A stretch of 64,000 bases of DNA from assembly GCF_004379255.2 (NCBI RefSeq), contig NC_056042.1, positions 11,083,901 through 11,147,900 on the forward strand. The letters run 5' to 3'. Each line of letters begins with the position of its first letter. The stretch's first letter is position 1. The notes under the pieces were generated by a model. The model saw only the letters and a program-made list of their open reading frames with translations, searched no databases and was not told the origin of the DNA. The DNA is from Salvia splendens (taxonomy: Eukaryota > Streptophyta > Magnoliopsida > Lamiales > Lamiaceae). A program made the position numbers and the translations under genes. Below, in pieces: positions 1 to 11,577 of the stretch.

Positions 1-988
1 ATTACATTTTTACCCTTTATTTATTGTTAATATTTCATCAATTTGTTCTACCTCATCTCTTTGGAACGATGACCTCAATTCTCATCCCTTTCATTTTCAG
101 AACATTTCAACAGCAGGAACAAAACAAAAAATTACCCATATTATTAACAATTCATGAGAAGGAACAAAACAAAAAAGTGCTCATCTACCTCAATAGACCA
201 GAAACAGGAGCAAAACAAAGAAAAATCAATTTTAACCCAGAATTCTAATTTGTTACACTTCTGCACCCAACACCATAGATTTTCTCTAGCTATATTCGAG
301 ATGGAATCTCAAATTATTATGCAAAATGAAATCTCAAATTATTAAACAAAAGCATTTCACAAACTCCATCAAATACTATTACATATTGTTACAATCCAAA
401 TTTCATAACATTCTGATGAACAGTCAGTCGGATTTCCTCCTACCAATTACTTTGTGGATCATGCACTTTCTTCTTTCCATTAGCAATTCTGGAGATAAAA
501 TTAGGATAATTGACAGCAAAGGAGTTAAACTGAGTGGAGTGAAAATTCAGAAAATACTCACCAATTTCAAACAATATTTGGTGCGTTGATTCATTGTTTG
601 TTTGGAGGATTTTTTTTATTGTTTGTTTTTACAAAGATTTTTTTTAAGAGTCTTTCATTTCAAGAGATCCTTCTTATTCCTCTATAAATTTTAAGAGTAT
701 CTTAAATTCAATTAATTTTTAATATTCTTGTGATAATTAGCATTGATTTTAGAATAAAAGAGAAGACTAAGTGAAACGTTAATTCTATTCTTATAAAAAA
801 AATTATTTTATTTTATCATAACATTCGTAATGGCATTTCTGCATTTGTCTTAAACATTCCCTTTATATATTTATAGATTTAAATACAATTATTTAACTAG
901 ATCCTCAAAATTAATATAAAGAGAAATCTGTGATGAAAATAAAGAACATCTAATATGTGCCCCTCTTTTTAATATTACTACTAAATAT
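1..988. other. AT-rich intergenic DNA, no gene recognised
   Basis: Short open frames occur but none has protein-like composition or a recognisable domain. A short phrase close to ggaacaaaacaaaaaa recurs three times between 115 and 225. The stretch ends at the 11-bp target duplication (978-988) of the next element. Confidence 0.5.
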
Positions 989-1293
989 AGTAAAAGTCAA
1001 AATTGGTTCTGAACATATGGTCATTTTATGATTTTTGTCCCAACATTAGGTTTTGAATTGTTGCATCCCAAACATTTTAACTCGGATCATAATCGGTCAA
1101 AAATTAACGGTTCCGTCAAATTGTAACAGTCAACGTCTTTAAATTGGATTTTGACCTAATTACAATCTTTAAATGTGATTATTTACTCCCAAATTATATC
1201 CTTAATTATTATAAGTATTTTATCATTTAAATCGTATTCTCTCTTCTCTCTCCCATTTCTTCCTCAATTGATTCTCTCTTTACGAGTAAAAAT

Positions 1294-2775
1294 TACATGG
1301 TACATCCATACCAAGTTGGCATAGTGAGTTGGTGTACCTCACCAATAACTCATTGACAAATGGAAGTAAAAAAGGGCCACATGCCACATCACATGAATAT
1401 CAATTCAATAAATCTAATTGCACAAAATGGACATGTACTCCCTCCGTCCCACTAAAGATGACCCACTTCTCTTTTTGGTTTGTCTCATCCAAGATGACCC
1501 ATTACTATAAATGGAAACACATCTATCTCTATTTGATTCTCTCTCTCTTACTTTACTCTCTCCACTTAACACACAAAATAAAACTGTATAAAACTTCGTG
1601 ACACTCAAGGAATGAGTCATCTTCCATGGAACGGAAGGAATATTATTCATGGAAACTGGCATTATATTACTACTATTAAATTGGAAAATATTACAACTCT
1701 CTGATAGTAGTTCTATTTTGATGTAACCAAACTTTTCGGTAATCATAATAATATTTTCCAGTTTGATTTTTTATTTTCTTATTTTAAAAATTTCTTGAAT
1801 TTTTTTACATGATAATAAGAAAATATTGAAAATTATAATTGATTTATTAATATACTACCAAATTATAAGTTACAGTCAATTTATTTGTGTAAAGTTTTTG
1901 TTTATATATAAATACAAAACAAGAAAAAAAAAGGTCTTATTCATAAAATCTCAAAATAGTACTAAAAAGAGTTTTAATATAATTTTTTTTCTTTTGCATG
2001 AAAAGTAATGTAATGCAGTATAATCAAATTTTTATGTGTAAATATTAAGTATTACTACATTAATAGATCCCTTTTAATGTAGTAATACTTAATATTTTAC
2101 ACATAAAAATTTGATTATACTGCATTACATTACTTTTCGTGTAAAAAAAAAATTATATTAAAACTCCTTGTTAGTACTATTTTGAGATTTTATGAATAAG
2201 ACCTTTTTTCTTGTTTTGTATTTATATATAAACAAAAACTTTACACAAATAAAAATTATGACTATAACTTATAATTTGGTAGTATATTAATAAATCAATT
2301 ATAATTTTCAATATTTTCTTATTATCATGTACAAAATATCAAGAAATTTTTAAAATAAGAAAATAAAAAATCAAACTGGAAAATATTATTATGATTACCG
2401 AAAAGTTTGGTTACATCAAAATAGAACTACTATCAGAGAGTTGTAATATTTTTCGTGGCATGAAAAATAATGTAATGTGATTACTTTTTATGTTTAAAAT
2501 ATTAAGTATTTACATTAATATGTCAATATACATATATATTGTAATTATATTGTACGCCTATTTTATGATGATATTTTCCAATTTAATAGTAGTAATATAA
2601 TGCCACTTTCCATGAATAATACATGTCTATTTTGTGCAATTAGATTTATTGAATTGATATTCATGTGAAGTGGCATGTGGACCATTTTTTACTTTCATTT
2701 GTCAATGAGTTATTAGTGAGGTACACTAACTCACTATGCCAACTTAGTATAGATAGACTATGGAATTTTTACTTC
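1294..2775. repeat. Large palindromic (foldback) element nested in the MULE-like element
   Basis: The two halves are reverse complements over hundreds of bases around a centre near 2068. The left arm runs about 1294-2062 and the right arm about 2073-2775. The outer ends pair the block around ggcatagtgagttggtgtac (left) with its inverted copy near 2715-2745. Each arm has one private insertion: a Stowaway MITE in the left (1438-1640) and about 130 bp of AT-rich sequence in the right (about 2450-2575). A transcript through it would fold into a very long hairpin. I could not define a clear target duplication. Confidence 0.7.
1438..1640. mobile_element. Stowaway MITE in the left palindrome arm
   Basis: It starts ctccctccgtcccac and ends with the inverted ggaacggaaggaa, flanked by TA on both sides (1436-1437, 1641-1642). 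The matching place in the right palindrome arm (near 2620-2635) reads acatgtattattcatgg without interruption, so the pre-insertion site is visible in the same element. Confidence 0.85.
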
Positions 2776-2859
2776 TCTCTCACTGAAAGGAACACCCCCT
2801 AATTGAAAATTTCAATTGGTTTTGGTTTAGAAAGTTGAAGAGATTTGGCAGGTGGTAGT

Positions 2860-3225
2860 TGATGGAGGGGCATGGTGGTCGGCGCCCGCCTCGACGCTCG
2901 TCATCGGAAAAGTTGGTTTTCCACCGCATTAGGATAGCTCATCATCTGGGCGCGACACTTCTTCTTCCTCGAGGGGGAGGCGCTCGTAGGAGGCGTGGCA
3001 GAAGGAGGCGGCCATGATGACGACGGGGCCGGAGGCGACGAGGGCGCCCTCCTCTCCCGTCGCCACCGTAGCTCTCGTCACAGTCGCGCTTTAGGGTTAG
3101 GGGTTGTTGTCGTCCGGGTTGGGGTGGTGGTGCTGCTGGAATTATTGGTGGTGGTGGAGCTGGAGTTCTCAGGCGTGGAACGACGGTGGAAGATTTCTAA
3201 ATTGCTTCAAGTAAGGAGATAGTCT
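2860..3225 (+). other. GC-rich segment with a short open frame inside the MULE-like element
   Basis: The base composition rises sharply compared with both flanks. It holds a 75-codon open frame (2995-3222) rich in Gly, Arg and Val, with no domain I recognise. It could be a captured fragment of a host 5' exon or spurious. No function is proposed. Confidence 0.3.
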
Positions 3226-3607
3226 GACCGAATTTGTTTCACTTTAATTGAATAAATTATAATATATAATATTTTTAAAATAATTAGTTTGACTAAATAT
3301 AATTATTTTTTGAGGAATAATAAAAAAAATATAATCAAAATGCTTATTTAGTCAAAATCCAATTTAAAGACGTTGACTGTTACAATTTGACAGTATTGTC
3401 AGTTTTGGACTGATTGTGATCCGAGTTGAAATTTTTGGGATGCAAAAATTCAAAACTTAATGGCTGAGACCAAAATCATAAAATGGTCATATATTCAGGA
3501 CCAATTTTATCCTTTACTCCTACTAAATATCACATATGATTTCATCAAAAATCGTGTCTCGATTAACACTAACACAAACACAAACACAAACACAAACTAG
3601 AACGCTA

Positions 3608-3837
3608 CTCCTCCCTCCGGCAACTATTAAGATTCTAATTTCTTGGCGGAATGAATTTTAAGAAATGTTGAGAAAAAGTGGGTGGAAAAAAGTTGGTGGA
3701 TTATGGGTCACTTGTATAAAATGTGAGTGAAATGGGTTAGTGGAATGTGAGATCCTATTACCACTTAAAGTAAAAAAGAACCGAGTGTGGACAGACCAAA
3801 ATAGAAAAACAGGACTGCTATTCACGGACAGAAGGAG
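3608..3837. mobile_element. Diverged Stowaway-like MITE
   Basis: It starts ctcctccctccgg and ends cacggacagaaggag with TA on each side. The ends are degenerate compared with other copies here, so it is probably an older insertion. Confidence 0.55.
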
Positions 3838-4011
3838 TATATTTAAACCTGAAAAAAAATGTGATGTTAATCAAGAACATCAAATGTGTCATGTGTGTCC
3901 TTTATTTATTACTCCATACTAGAAAACACATGAATTTATCAGGAAATTGTGTCTAGATTACGAACACAAACCGATATACTACATTCAAACCTGAACATGA
4001 CCTATGCACAC

Positions 4012-4341
4012 TGATAGGGTCCTCGATTTAGCAAATCTCGCTGAAGATCATCTCTAATGACATACGTATCATTTATTTTAGTTAGTTATCTTTATTTATT
4101 TTCCATATTTTTTGTATGATTTTTATTTAATTATCTTGATTGATTAGCAAGATAGGTTTTTGGGTTTAGAATTCTATAAACAATAGAATTCTATAATATT
4201 TTGATTCATTGAGAAATAAAGTATAAACTTGTTTTCATTTCCGGTTATGGTGGAAATCACCCTGTAGCCTCAACTAGGATTTATCTTTTCATTATTCGTT
4301 CAATCCGTGGTGCTCAGGCTCGATAGGTCAAGAAACTATCA
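4012..4341 (+). repeat. Left LTR of the 4012-8275 element
   Basis: This is the uninterrupted 330-bp LTR, with tg...ca ends inside the short inverted repeat tgatag/ctatca. It serves as the reference that shows which parts of the right LTR are insertions. Confidence 0.75.
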
Positions 4342-4699
4342 ACTGGTGATTCCATTGATTTACTCTTCTTCCATCTCAATCATTCTCTCAAAATTCTCAA
4401 AACCTCAAGCCAATATTTTTCTCATTTTTTCTATATAAAATCCCACGCCCATCTCTCTATTCTCCCCTTTGAAGAATTATTCTTTCCTTTATACCAGTTC
4501 AAGGCGGTTTCTATTCTTCCTCTCGAAGAATTAAGCTTTCAACTTCTCCATTGTTCAACATGACTATTGTTCAACTTCTCTATTGTTCAACATGACTATC
4601 AACCCCACATGCGAAGGATTTGCCCGACAACGTACATGAGTTTATCCTGCAAGAACTCGACATCCTGAGGAGGCAGTTGAGCGAGGCCATTGATCGTCA

Positions 4700-4957
4700 G
4701 TGCTTATTGTTTGGCGTTGTGGCACCTCATTTTTATCCTTAACTACAAAATCGAATCGCCTGGAATTGGTACCTCTGTTAATCGATTCTCCAGCATCCGA
4801 ATGGTTCTCTTTCTTTCAAAAGAACAACATGGAGGCATCTTGCCAGGAGTTTCTATTGGCCCTTCGTCATCATTTTGAACTAGATTTCTATGAGGATGGT
4901 GTAGACCAATTTTCGGAGGATGCAGTTCGTTGCTTCACATGTCGAGTCCCACACTAA
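4700..4957 (+). pseudogene. Ty3-type Gag fragment
   Basis: The frame contains SPASEWFSFFQKNN followed by a WxxF-like FLLALRHHFELDF stretch. This matches the general pattern of Ty3/gypsy retrotransposon Gag (a W in the first helix, then xxFxxxLxxxF). It is about 85 codons, far short of a full Gag, and stops early. A short related stretch lies upstream in another frame (about 4605-4710). It is a decayed remnant, not a host gene. Confidence 0.5.
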
Positions 4958-5452
4958 CCGCCCCCTACTCCCAAGGACGAGACAGTAGCTGGTGCGCTGA
5001 TCAGTTGCGCCCAAGATAATGTGTTCGTATAAATATTTATCTATGGGGGCTGAGATTTCTAAATTTTGTTTTAAAGTAGATTTATGAGTAATTTAGATAA
5101 TTTATAGGGGCTTTTACATTATAATTTACACTAAATTCAAATAATTTTAAAAATAATTAATAGAAAAAAGTTTTTAAAAAATCATTGAGGGCTTAAGTCC
5201 CTCCCCCAATACACTTGGGTCCACCCATGTTGTCGCCCGTTGTTGTTCAACCAGTAGCAACATTGCTAGCCGTCAGTTCCAACACGGAGGTCCAACCCAA
5301 ACCACCTGCCGCCAGTTCCAGCAAGGAGGTCTAACCCTAACCACATGCTATTGTTTATGACAGCAAGGCCATGAAGTTGCCAGACAGCAAGACCACTGCT
5401 ACGCTGGACAGAAAAACCACTACCTTGCCAGAAAGCCCGGCTACTGCACAAC

Positions 5453-5743
5453 ATGATCATTCCTTGCTTACATATTGTGAAGATGCTGAGTGGAGTTGTG
5501 CATCTCGTCAATTGTGTGCCAATTCACATATTTGATCCAGGAGCTTTTGAGGGGGTCGAATTCATTCAAGCTAAACCTAACAAGATTTCTGAAGATGCCA
5601 TGTATGCCGCTCTTTTCCCTGTTGTCGATCTCTCTGACGCCAATTCTACTATAGAACCAGACGGAACCTGGCGCCACATATGGTGTGATGTCCCTGTCGT
5701 TTCATGGAAGCTCTTCTTTCCCTCGTGTTGCAGGCGTAGATAG
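5453..5743 (+). other. Unidentified 96-codon open frame inside the LTR element
   Basis: The composition is ordinary for a protein (FDPGAFEGVEFIQ, then ISEDAMYAALFPVVDL), but I do not recognise a family. It lies between the Gag remnant and the right LTR of the 4012-8275 element. It may be a captured host fragment or decayed retrotransposon sequence. An open frame in the opposite strand overlaps it, which lowers confidence. Confidence 0.25.
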
Positions 5744-5944
5744 GTCAGAGAAGGAAGTCTTCCCCAGTCTGTGCAGAAAATGGTACAAGGAGAAGAATAG
5801 GGCGGAACTACAAGTATTGGCACCGATGACAGGATCCGAGTTCGGCTATTCTTATTTTGCCTTCCATCTTGAGGATCAACAGTATAGGAGTTGATAGGGT
5901 ACTCGATTTAGCAAATCTCGCCTAAGACCATCTCCAATATTATA

Positions 5945-6185
5945 CTTCCTCCGTCCCAAGATAAGCAAAACACTTCTTTTGGGCATGATATTTAAGGAAT
6001 TGGTATTTAAATAAGTTAAAGTGGAGAGAGTAAAGTATGAGAGAGGAAAAAGTAGAGGAATGAAGAGAGAATAAAGTAGGCGGGGAATAAAGTAAGAGAT
6101 GATTTTGTGTTAAAATGGAATTGGCTCACTTATAATGGGACATTCCAAAAAGGAATACGACTCGCTTATCTTGGGACGGTGGGAG
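5945..6185. mobile_element. Stowaway MITE inside the right LTR
   Basis: The ends are cttcctccgtcccaagataa and its inverted copy (ttatcttgggacggtgggag), flanked by TA (5943-5944, 6186-6187). It is absent from the left LTR at the same place. Confidence 0.85.
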
Positions 6186-6241
6186 TATCTTTTATTTTAG
6201 TTAGTTATCTTTATTTATTTTCCATATCTTTTGTATGCTTA

Positions 6242-7938
6242 GGCATTGTTTGGTAGCTATGTTATGTTTCTACTAGACATGATACAAATAGTGATAGTTA
6301 TCATAGTTTCGATTAGTTAATTTATCTAGTGTTTGGTAGCTAAGGATAATTGTGAGTTATCCTATTTAGATGTTTGGTGCAACAAGTTATAACTAAAGAT
6401 AAAAATTAGGATTGTCAAAATTATCCTCATTAATTAACTTAATGATTAAACTATCCTCATGTTGCCTTAATTTTGGGTGGGTTTGGCAATTTGTTGACGA
6501 TAAAAAATATCAAAGCATACCATTTTTTATTATATAAAATGCTACAAATGGAGTACATAATAAATTAATCATAACTTAAATTTGTTAAATTTATTTTTAA
6601 TTATATATTTATTTATATGAAAAATATCCAAACATACCATTTCTTATTATATAAAAATGATAAAAATGAGAAATAAAATAAATATGATCATAACTATATT
6701 TGTTACTTTTATTTTTATTACATATTTTATGTATATTAAAAATACACAAGCATACCATAACTTGGCATTTCTCATCGTACATAATTATAAGAATAATTAT
6801 ATAGTTTAATTCTTGATTTATTATATTATTGCAAATGATTAATTACATTAATTATTATTTGTTATATTGAAATATAATTAAAAGTATATGTGTGTATAAA
6901 ATATAGGGATTGCTCACTATGTAAGAATTGGGCAATTCTTGGTCCAATTGGAAGAATTATGGTTGTTCACCTTCCACTAATTAATTGTTGGGGGTCCTAC
7001 AATTGTGGTGGGGTCCGCACTATTCATGTCAATTGAGGAAGAATTGAAATCCTGCCTTGTAGGTAAGATTTGTTTGTGCATTGAAAAATGCACCAAGAAA
7101 TGGACTTGGTTTTACACATTTGTCCCACCTTTCCACCTTTCCACTTGGAGGGATAAATTTGTCAATCCATAATCCACTTGGAGCTTGAGTCGAACCCCAT
7201 GTCTTCAGCTGATATGATTAGAAAGGGAGTTAATGCGCAACATCCTCTGAGAGACTTAATTCATGTGATACATCGGATGATGCAATTAGACTGGGAATGC
7301 AACATCAAATAAATACCAATGGAAAAGAATTAGGTAGCTGACTGGTTTGCTAAAGATAGTCTTAGCTTGCATGAAGATTTTCTTTTATTTCAATTTCCAC
7401 CTAGAGAGATAGTTAAACTGCTTTTAGCAGATGTTATTGGTGTTTCTTTTTCAAGATTTGTTAGACAATCGTAATTTAATTTAAAGGGCTACAACCCTCT
7501 TTAGCACCCAAAAAAAGTCAACATTTTGGGTTACTATTTGGCTCTTATCTAAATTCAAATCTTGTATACTAAACAATGGAGCATATAATTATATATGTGT
7601 CTAATTATGCCTCAATTCTTGAAAGATTTTAATCTTAGAAATTTTAGAATTGGAATTTTTTTAAAGTGAACAGACCCATAATGTATATATAAATATGGCT
7701 ATAGATAAAATTGGTGGGTAAAATTGTATTTTCCTAAAAGTAACTAGGTAGACTAGATATGTAACTTAGGTAAATGGATAGTTACACTGTTGCTTGAAAC
7801 ATAGGCTTTTAAGTGGGCTTTGTTTGGACCGAATACAAAAATCGGATCATGCAGATTTGTAACATAGCTACCAAACATACAGCTAAACCCGGATAAGTCA
7901 TACTATTATCTAGCTGTAACATAGCTACCAAACAGTGT
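6242..7938. mobile_element. Nested DNA element with inverted ends, interrupting the right LTR
   Basis: The left end reads ggcattgtttggtagctatg and the right end is the inverted catagctaccaaacagtg. Short subterminal copies of tgtttggtagcta also occur. LTR sequence is broken exactly across this span. The end sequence resembles plant PIF/Harbinger or hAT non-autonomous elements; flanking triplets (tta, ttg) do not settle it. Inside are a second possible MITE (about 6905-7680) and a LINE 3' fragment. Confidence 0.6.
7181..7474 (+). pseudogene. LINE-type RNase H domain remnant
   Basis: One frame reads through 98 codons with two internal stops (near 7309 and 7330). It shows the typical C-terminal RNase H pattern of plant non-LTR retrotransposons: SADMIRKG, DLIHVIH, a tryptophan-rich LDWECNI, then N.VADWFAKDS with the conserved Ala-Asp. 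It ends with a stop followed by a short spacer and an A-run (about 7507-7514), as expected for the 3' end of a 5'-truncated LINE. It is non-functional. Confidence 0.65.
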
Positions 7939-8004
7939 TTTGTTATTTAATTACCTTGCTTGATTAGCAAGATACGTTTAAGGGTTAGAATTCTATAAAT
8001 AATA

Positions 8005-8110
8005 CTCTATTTGTCCCACAAGAATATGCACTCTTTTCTTTTTAGTCCATCCCAAAAAAACTAAAACCCGTGCCGAACCCAAAGTGCATTTTCATTAGGG
8101 ACGGAGGGAG
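8005..8110. mobile_element. Short Stowaway-like MITE in the right LTR
   Basis: It starts ctctatttgtcccacaagaa and ends tagggacggagggag, TA on each side. It is 106 bp long and absent from the left LTR. A longer relative lies at 60887-61103. Confidence 0.75.
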
Positions 8111-8275
8111 TAGAATTCTATAGTATTTTAATTCTTTGAGAAATAAAGTAGTACAAACTTATTCTCATTCCCGGTTCTGGCAGAAATTACCCCCTAGCAC
8201 CTCAACTAGGGTTTATCTTTTCTATTTGTTCGTTCAATCCGTGGTGCTCAGGCTCGATAGGTCAAGAACCTATCA

Positions 8276-8878
8276 CACATCATGAATTTGTTAGTGACAC
8301 GATCTAATTCATGTTTGCACGAAACAATAACAACATGATAACAAACATGATACCGACACGACGATCTAATGCGATATATGAAAAGTGAGAAAATGATAAC
8401 CTAATTTAACACTAATAAAGTAATAAAAAAATAAAGATTCAAAATATTTAAAATAGTAATTGAAATAATAATTACTGACGAGTTACCCGGATCTCACCCG
8501 AATCTAATCTGAAATTATTGTATCCGCATTGGATCGGTCTGATAAGGACACCCAAGCTTTACATAAATCCATTAATTTTGTATCGTGTCGAAAACCGCTG
8601 ACCTTGGTAAAACAGTGAATGAGGCACATCGATTTATGCATGTCATCCTTGCGCATGGGTCATACTAATCTTATCTGTATCGTTCCAATTTCATCTGATG
8701 TTCCCGAAGAGCCTGAATGAGGTGCCTCCATGAAGCCTATCTCTCAGATTTTGGCAAAACAACCCTTGAGGACAAAAATAGAGCAATCGATTTATTTGAA
8801 AGAAATACCCTAGAAGTAAACGTCGACATTTCTATTAGTATTAAAAGCAAGTAGTACATTTATAAGCCCTAACACATA
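8276..8878. other. Intergenic stretch without a recognised gene
   Basis: This is AT-rich DNA following the retrotransposon. Phrases such as acacgatctaa are repeated, but I could not assign a family. Confidence 0.4.
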
Positions 8879-9119
8879 TTCCCTCCATTTCATAGTAGTG
8901 GAGGCATTTCTTATCATATAGGGATTAAGAAAAAAATGTGTAATGTATTAAATAAAAATAAAGTATAAGAGAGGAAAAAGTAGAGAGAAGAAAGTACTAA
9001 GAGAGAGAAAAAAATAAGTGAAAAGAAATGTGTTTACTTTTACTAAAAAGGAAAATAACTCCACTATTATGGAACGTACCAAAATGACAAAATGACTCTG
9101 CTACTATGCAACGAGGGAG
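8879..9119. mobile_element. Stowaway-like MITE
   Basis: It starts ttccctccatttcatagtag and ends ctactatgcaacgagggag, flanked by ta/tt. It is the same subfamily as 39712-39964, sharing the internal block around ggcatttctt. Confidence 0.75.
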
Positions 9120-10034
9120 TTGTTTTTAAAATACACCTAATAGAAATCGAATTTCGACCAGCTATGTAGGACATAATATTCAACCTAATAGAATGGATGA
9201 GATTGTAATTCTTCAATTTAAGTTCGTGATATAAATTATAATCATAAAAAATTAAAAGTTTAATGAATAAAAGTAAAAATTAAACAAATAATTTGAGATC
9301 GGAAAAGGAGACGGATTACAGTGAAGAATTAACTAGGCATTAACGGCGCAGCTTGAAGACTAATTTAGAAGTTAAACACACGGTCCTCCAACTGATTCCT
9401 CCCCAACTCAAAATCTGCCTGAATTCAGGTTTTCCGCACTTTGATTTTCAAATTTCCGCGATTTCTTAAGGTTTAATGTCTTCATCTGAGTGAATTGGAT
9501 CACTTGTTTTGTGCATAGATTTGCTAGCTGTTTTCCGTCTTACTGAATTTAGGCCAAAGATCGGGTTTTGTGGAGGCTCGTGCGTCTTAACTTGTTTATT
9601 TCGTTCATTAGATTTCATCTCTGAAGTTTATGGTTGCGCCATTTTAATCTGATGTTTATCTGCATGAACTGTCAGTTATTGAGGATTTGTGATTCAGAGA
9701 TTTTAGGAATTAGGTCGAGATGAATTAATTCTGGACTTTTATGATGTTTTGAATTTGTGAAGTGAAATTGGAGAGATTCAGATGATTTTAGGAATTAGGT
9801 CGAGATAAATTAAATCTGGATTTTTATGTTGTTTTACGTTTTTGTTAAGTGAAATTGGAGATCTTTTACCTCTTTGCAGAGGAATCGAATCTTGTTAGTT
9901 TTTTATTTGTTATCTTGAAATCTGTTGTTATTTTAGATCATCTTTGGATAGAGTTTTGTTGAAAGTTTCATTGTGAGCTTGATTGAATATTGTTCAGAGT
10001 AAAATATCAAGAAATTATAAGAACAGAATTTGAA

Positions 10035-11182
10035 ATGGCCGATCAGAAGAAGCAATTCACCAAGGTCAACCAGCTGCGCCCGTTGGATACTGGCCTCAAT
10101 CTTACCATAAAGGTTATCAGTGCAAAGATGATAGCACAGAGAGGTCGGTCTCAAGGGCGTTTTTCCGAGTGCTTGGTAGGGGATGAATCAGGAATCATAA
10201 TTTTTTCTGCGAGAAATGATCAAGGTGAACATCTCTTTCACTATCTTAAGTTGTGGATTTGCAGAGTATGTTGTTCAAAATGCCATAGATTAGGGGTGAG
10301 GTATAGTTTAAAATGCCCTAGACTTTGCATTCATATTATGTTCTACAAAAAATGAGGTTTTCTTTGAAATGCAACCATTACCTTTTCCCCATTTTCTTGA
10401 TTTGGCTGTAAACTTTGTGGGTCTGAAATCAGAATTTGGGAAGCAGACAGTGCTCTCTCTTGACATGATTTTGTAGTAGTGGAGCATGTACCAATTGCAT
10501 TAATTTGAAGTCTAGGTTTTAGCAATGCATTGCTCGTTAATCGCCTAATGTTATAAACACGTGCTATCTTGGCTTTAGGGGTAAATTTAATGCTGCATTT
10601 ATGAGTAGATATATGCATATGCAAGAAACATTGTCGTGGCTGGGATGCAGATTTATATTCACCACTCTCAACCTTGTTCGACAGTGCTTTTCTCGTAGCA
10701 AATGTGTGTTAATGATCATTATAAGGTCCACCAGGGATTCTGCTCGTATTCATTGATGTTGAGCCCTAATCTTTCCGCCCTCTAAGAATGCTAATGAAAT
10801 TTTGAGTTGACATCACACGATGTTTTGTTCTTGTGCGTTATTCTTGTGTTTGCTAATGAAATTCTAACTTGAATGCTACTGTGTTTTTATTATGCATTTC
10901 ACTTTAAACATTTTTTTAAAATTTTAATTTTTAATTTGGACACTGATTAATTCTTCTATTCTTGTTCTTACATTGATGCATTGGTTTGTGTTAGTGGATA
11001 TGGCAAAAGAGGGCAACACTCTCGTCCTCTCGAATGCAAAGGTCGACATGTTCAAGGGATCGATGAGGCTGGCCGTGGACCGTACTGGTCGTGCTGAAGT
11101 TGTGGAGGCTGCCAGCTTCTCTGTGGATGAGAGCAACAACCTGTCGCTGATCGAGTTCGAACGGATCGATGTCGTCGTCTGA
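10035..11182 (+). CDS. OB-fold nucleic-acid-binding protein, At4g28440-like
   Basis: Two coding exons, 10035-10224 and 10995-11182, join in phase 1 across a 770-bp intron with gt at 10225 and ag at 10993-10994. The protein is 125 residues. It begins MADQKKQFTKVNQLRP and carries the strands of a single OB fold: LNLTIKVISAK near residue 20, SECLVGDESGIIIFSARND near 47-65, and NAKVDMFKGSMRLAVD with LIEFERIDVVV at the C-end. This is the plant At4g28440-like family, related to the SOSS-B/hSSB single-strand-binding OB folds. Its biochemical role is not firmly known, and DNA or RNA binding is inferred from the fold. The AUG was chosen because family similarity begins there. The likely 5' leader starts around 9400. 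It converges with the peptide gene at 11578-11790. Confidence 0.85.
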
Positions 11183-11400
11183 GCTTGTGTGAGGCATTGG
11201 TTTCACATTTTTGCCTTCAACTGTACGGCCGGAGACATGATTTCACCCTCTCAAAACTTGACCTCGTATTTATTGCATTTTGTTTCATTATTTCAGTGTG
11301 TGGGGAAGTTTTATTTTTGTTAATACTTATGCCAATCATAACAATTGCAAAAATCTTTAAAAATTACACTCTTTAGAAATAATAAGATGTTGAAAAACAA
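11183..11400 (+). other. Likely 3' untranslated region of the OB-fold gene
   Basis: It follows the tga stop directly. Polyadenylation-like AT-rich sequence (aaataataag) lies near 11375-11390. The end is not defined. Confidence 0.35.
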
Positions 11401-11577
11401 GAATACAAAGGAGAGAGTATTTATTTTAGTGATGAAGACTCAAAAACTCGAAAGTCATGAACTCTTCCCACTTGAAATATTATACACACGTCGCAGAAAT
11501 TGAAAAAAAAAGGCATAAAAACATGATCAAGTAAATACAGAAACTGGAGTGAAACTGTAAAAAGTAAAAAAAAAATC

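Larger units (their letters stand above)
989..3519. mobile_element. Non-autonomous MULE-like element with long inverted ends
   Basis: The left end (989 to about 1165) and right end (about 3345 to 3519) are inverted copies of each other over about 170 bp with scattered differences. Both begin near agtaaaag/gagtaaagg and carry the same internal blocks. An identical 11-bp sequence, ctactaaatat, lies just outside each end (978-988 and 3520-3530). Long inverted ends with a 9-11 bp target duplication are characteristic of Mutator-like elements. No transposase is present. The inside holds a GC-rich segment (about 2860-3225) unlike its AT-rich surroundings and a large palindrome (about 1294-2775). 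The GC-rich part could be a captured host fragment (Pack-MULE), but I cannot name a parent gene. Confidence 0.75.
4012..8275 (+). mobile_element. Non-autonomous LTR retrotransposon with later insertions
   Basis: Two direct repeats begin tgatagggt and end gaa(a/c)ctatca: 4012-4341 (left LTR, 330 bp) and 5892-8275 (right LTR, expanded by later insertions). They share long collinear blocks, for example the one around ccgtggtgctcaggctcgat. Flanking 5-mers are cacac (4007-4011) and cacat (8276-8280), four of five identical. The internal part (4342-5891) is only about 1.55 kb and lacks protease, reverse transcriptase and integrase. Part of it resembles a Ty3-type Gag. I see no standard tRNA-Met primer site after the left LTR. 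It would have needed proteins from another element. Confidence 0.75.
5892..8275 (+). repeat. Right LTR, expanded from about 330 bp to 2.4 kb by nested insertions
   Basis: Compared with the left LTR it carries three insertions: a Stowaway (5945-6185), a larger element with inverted ends (about 6242-7938) and a short Stowaway-like MITE (8005-8110). LTR sequence resumes correctly after each one. Confidence 0.75.
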
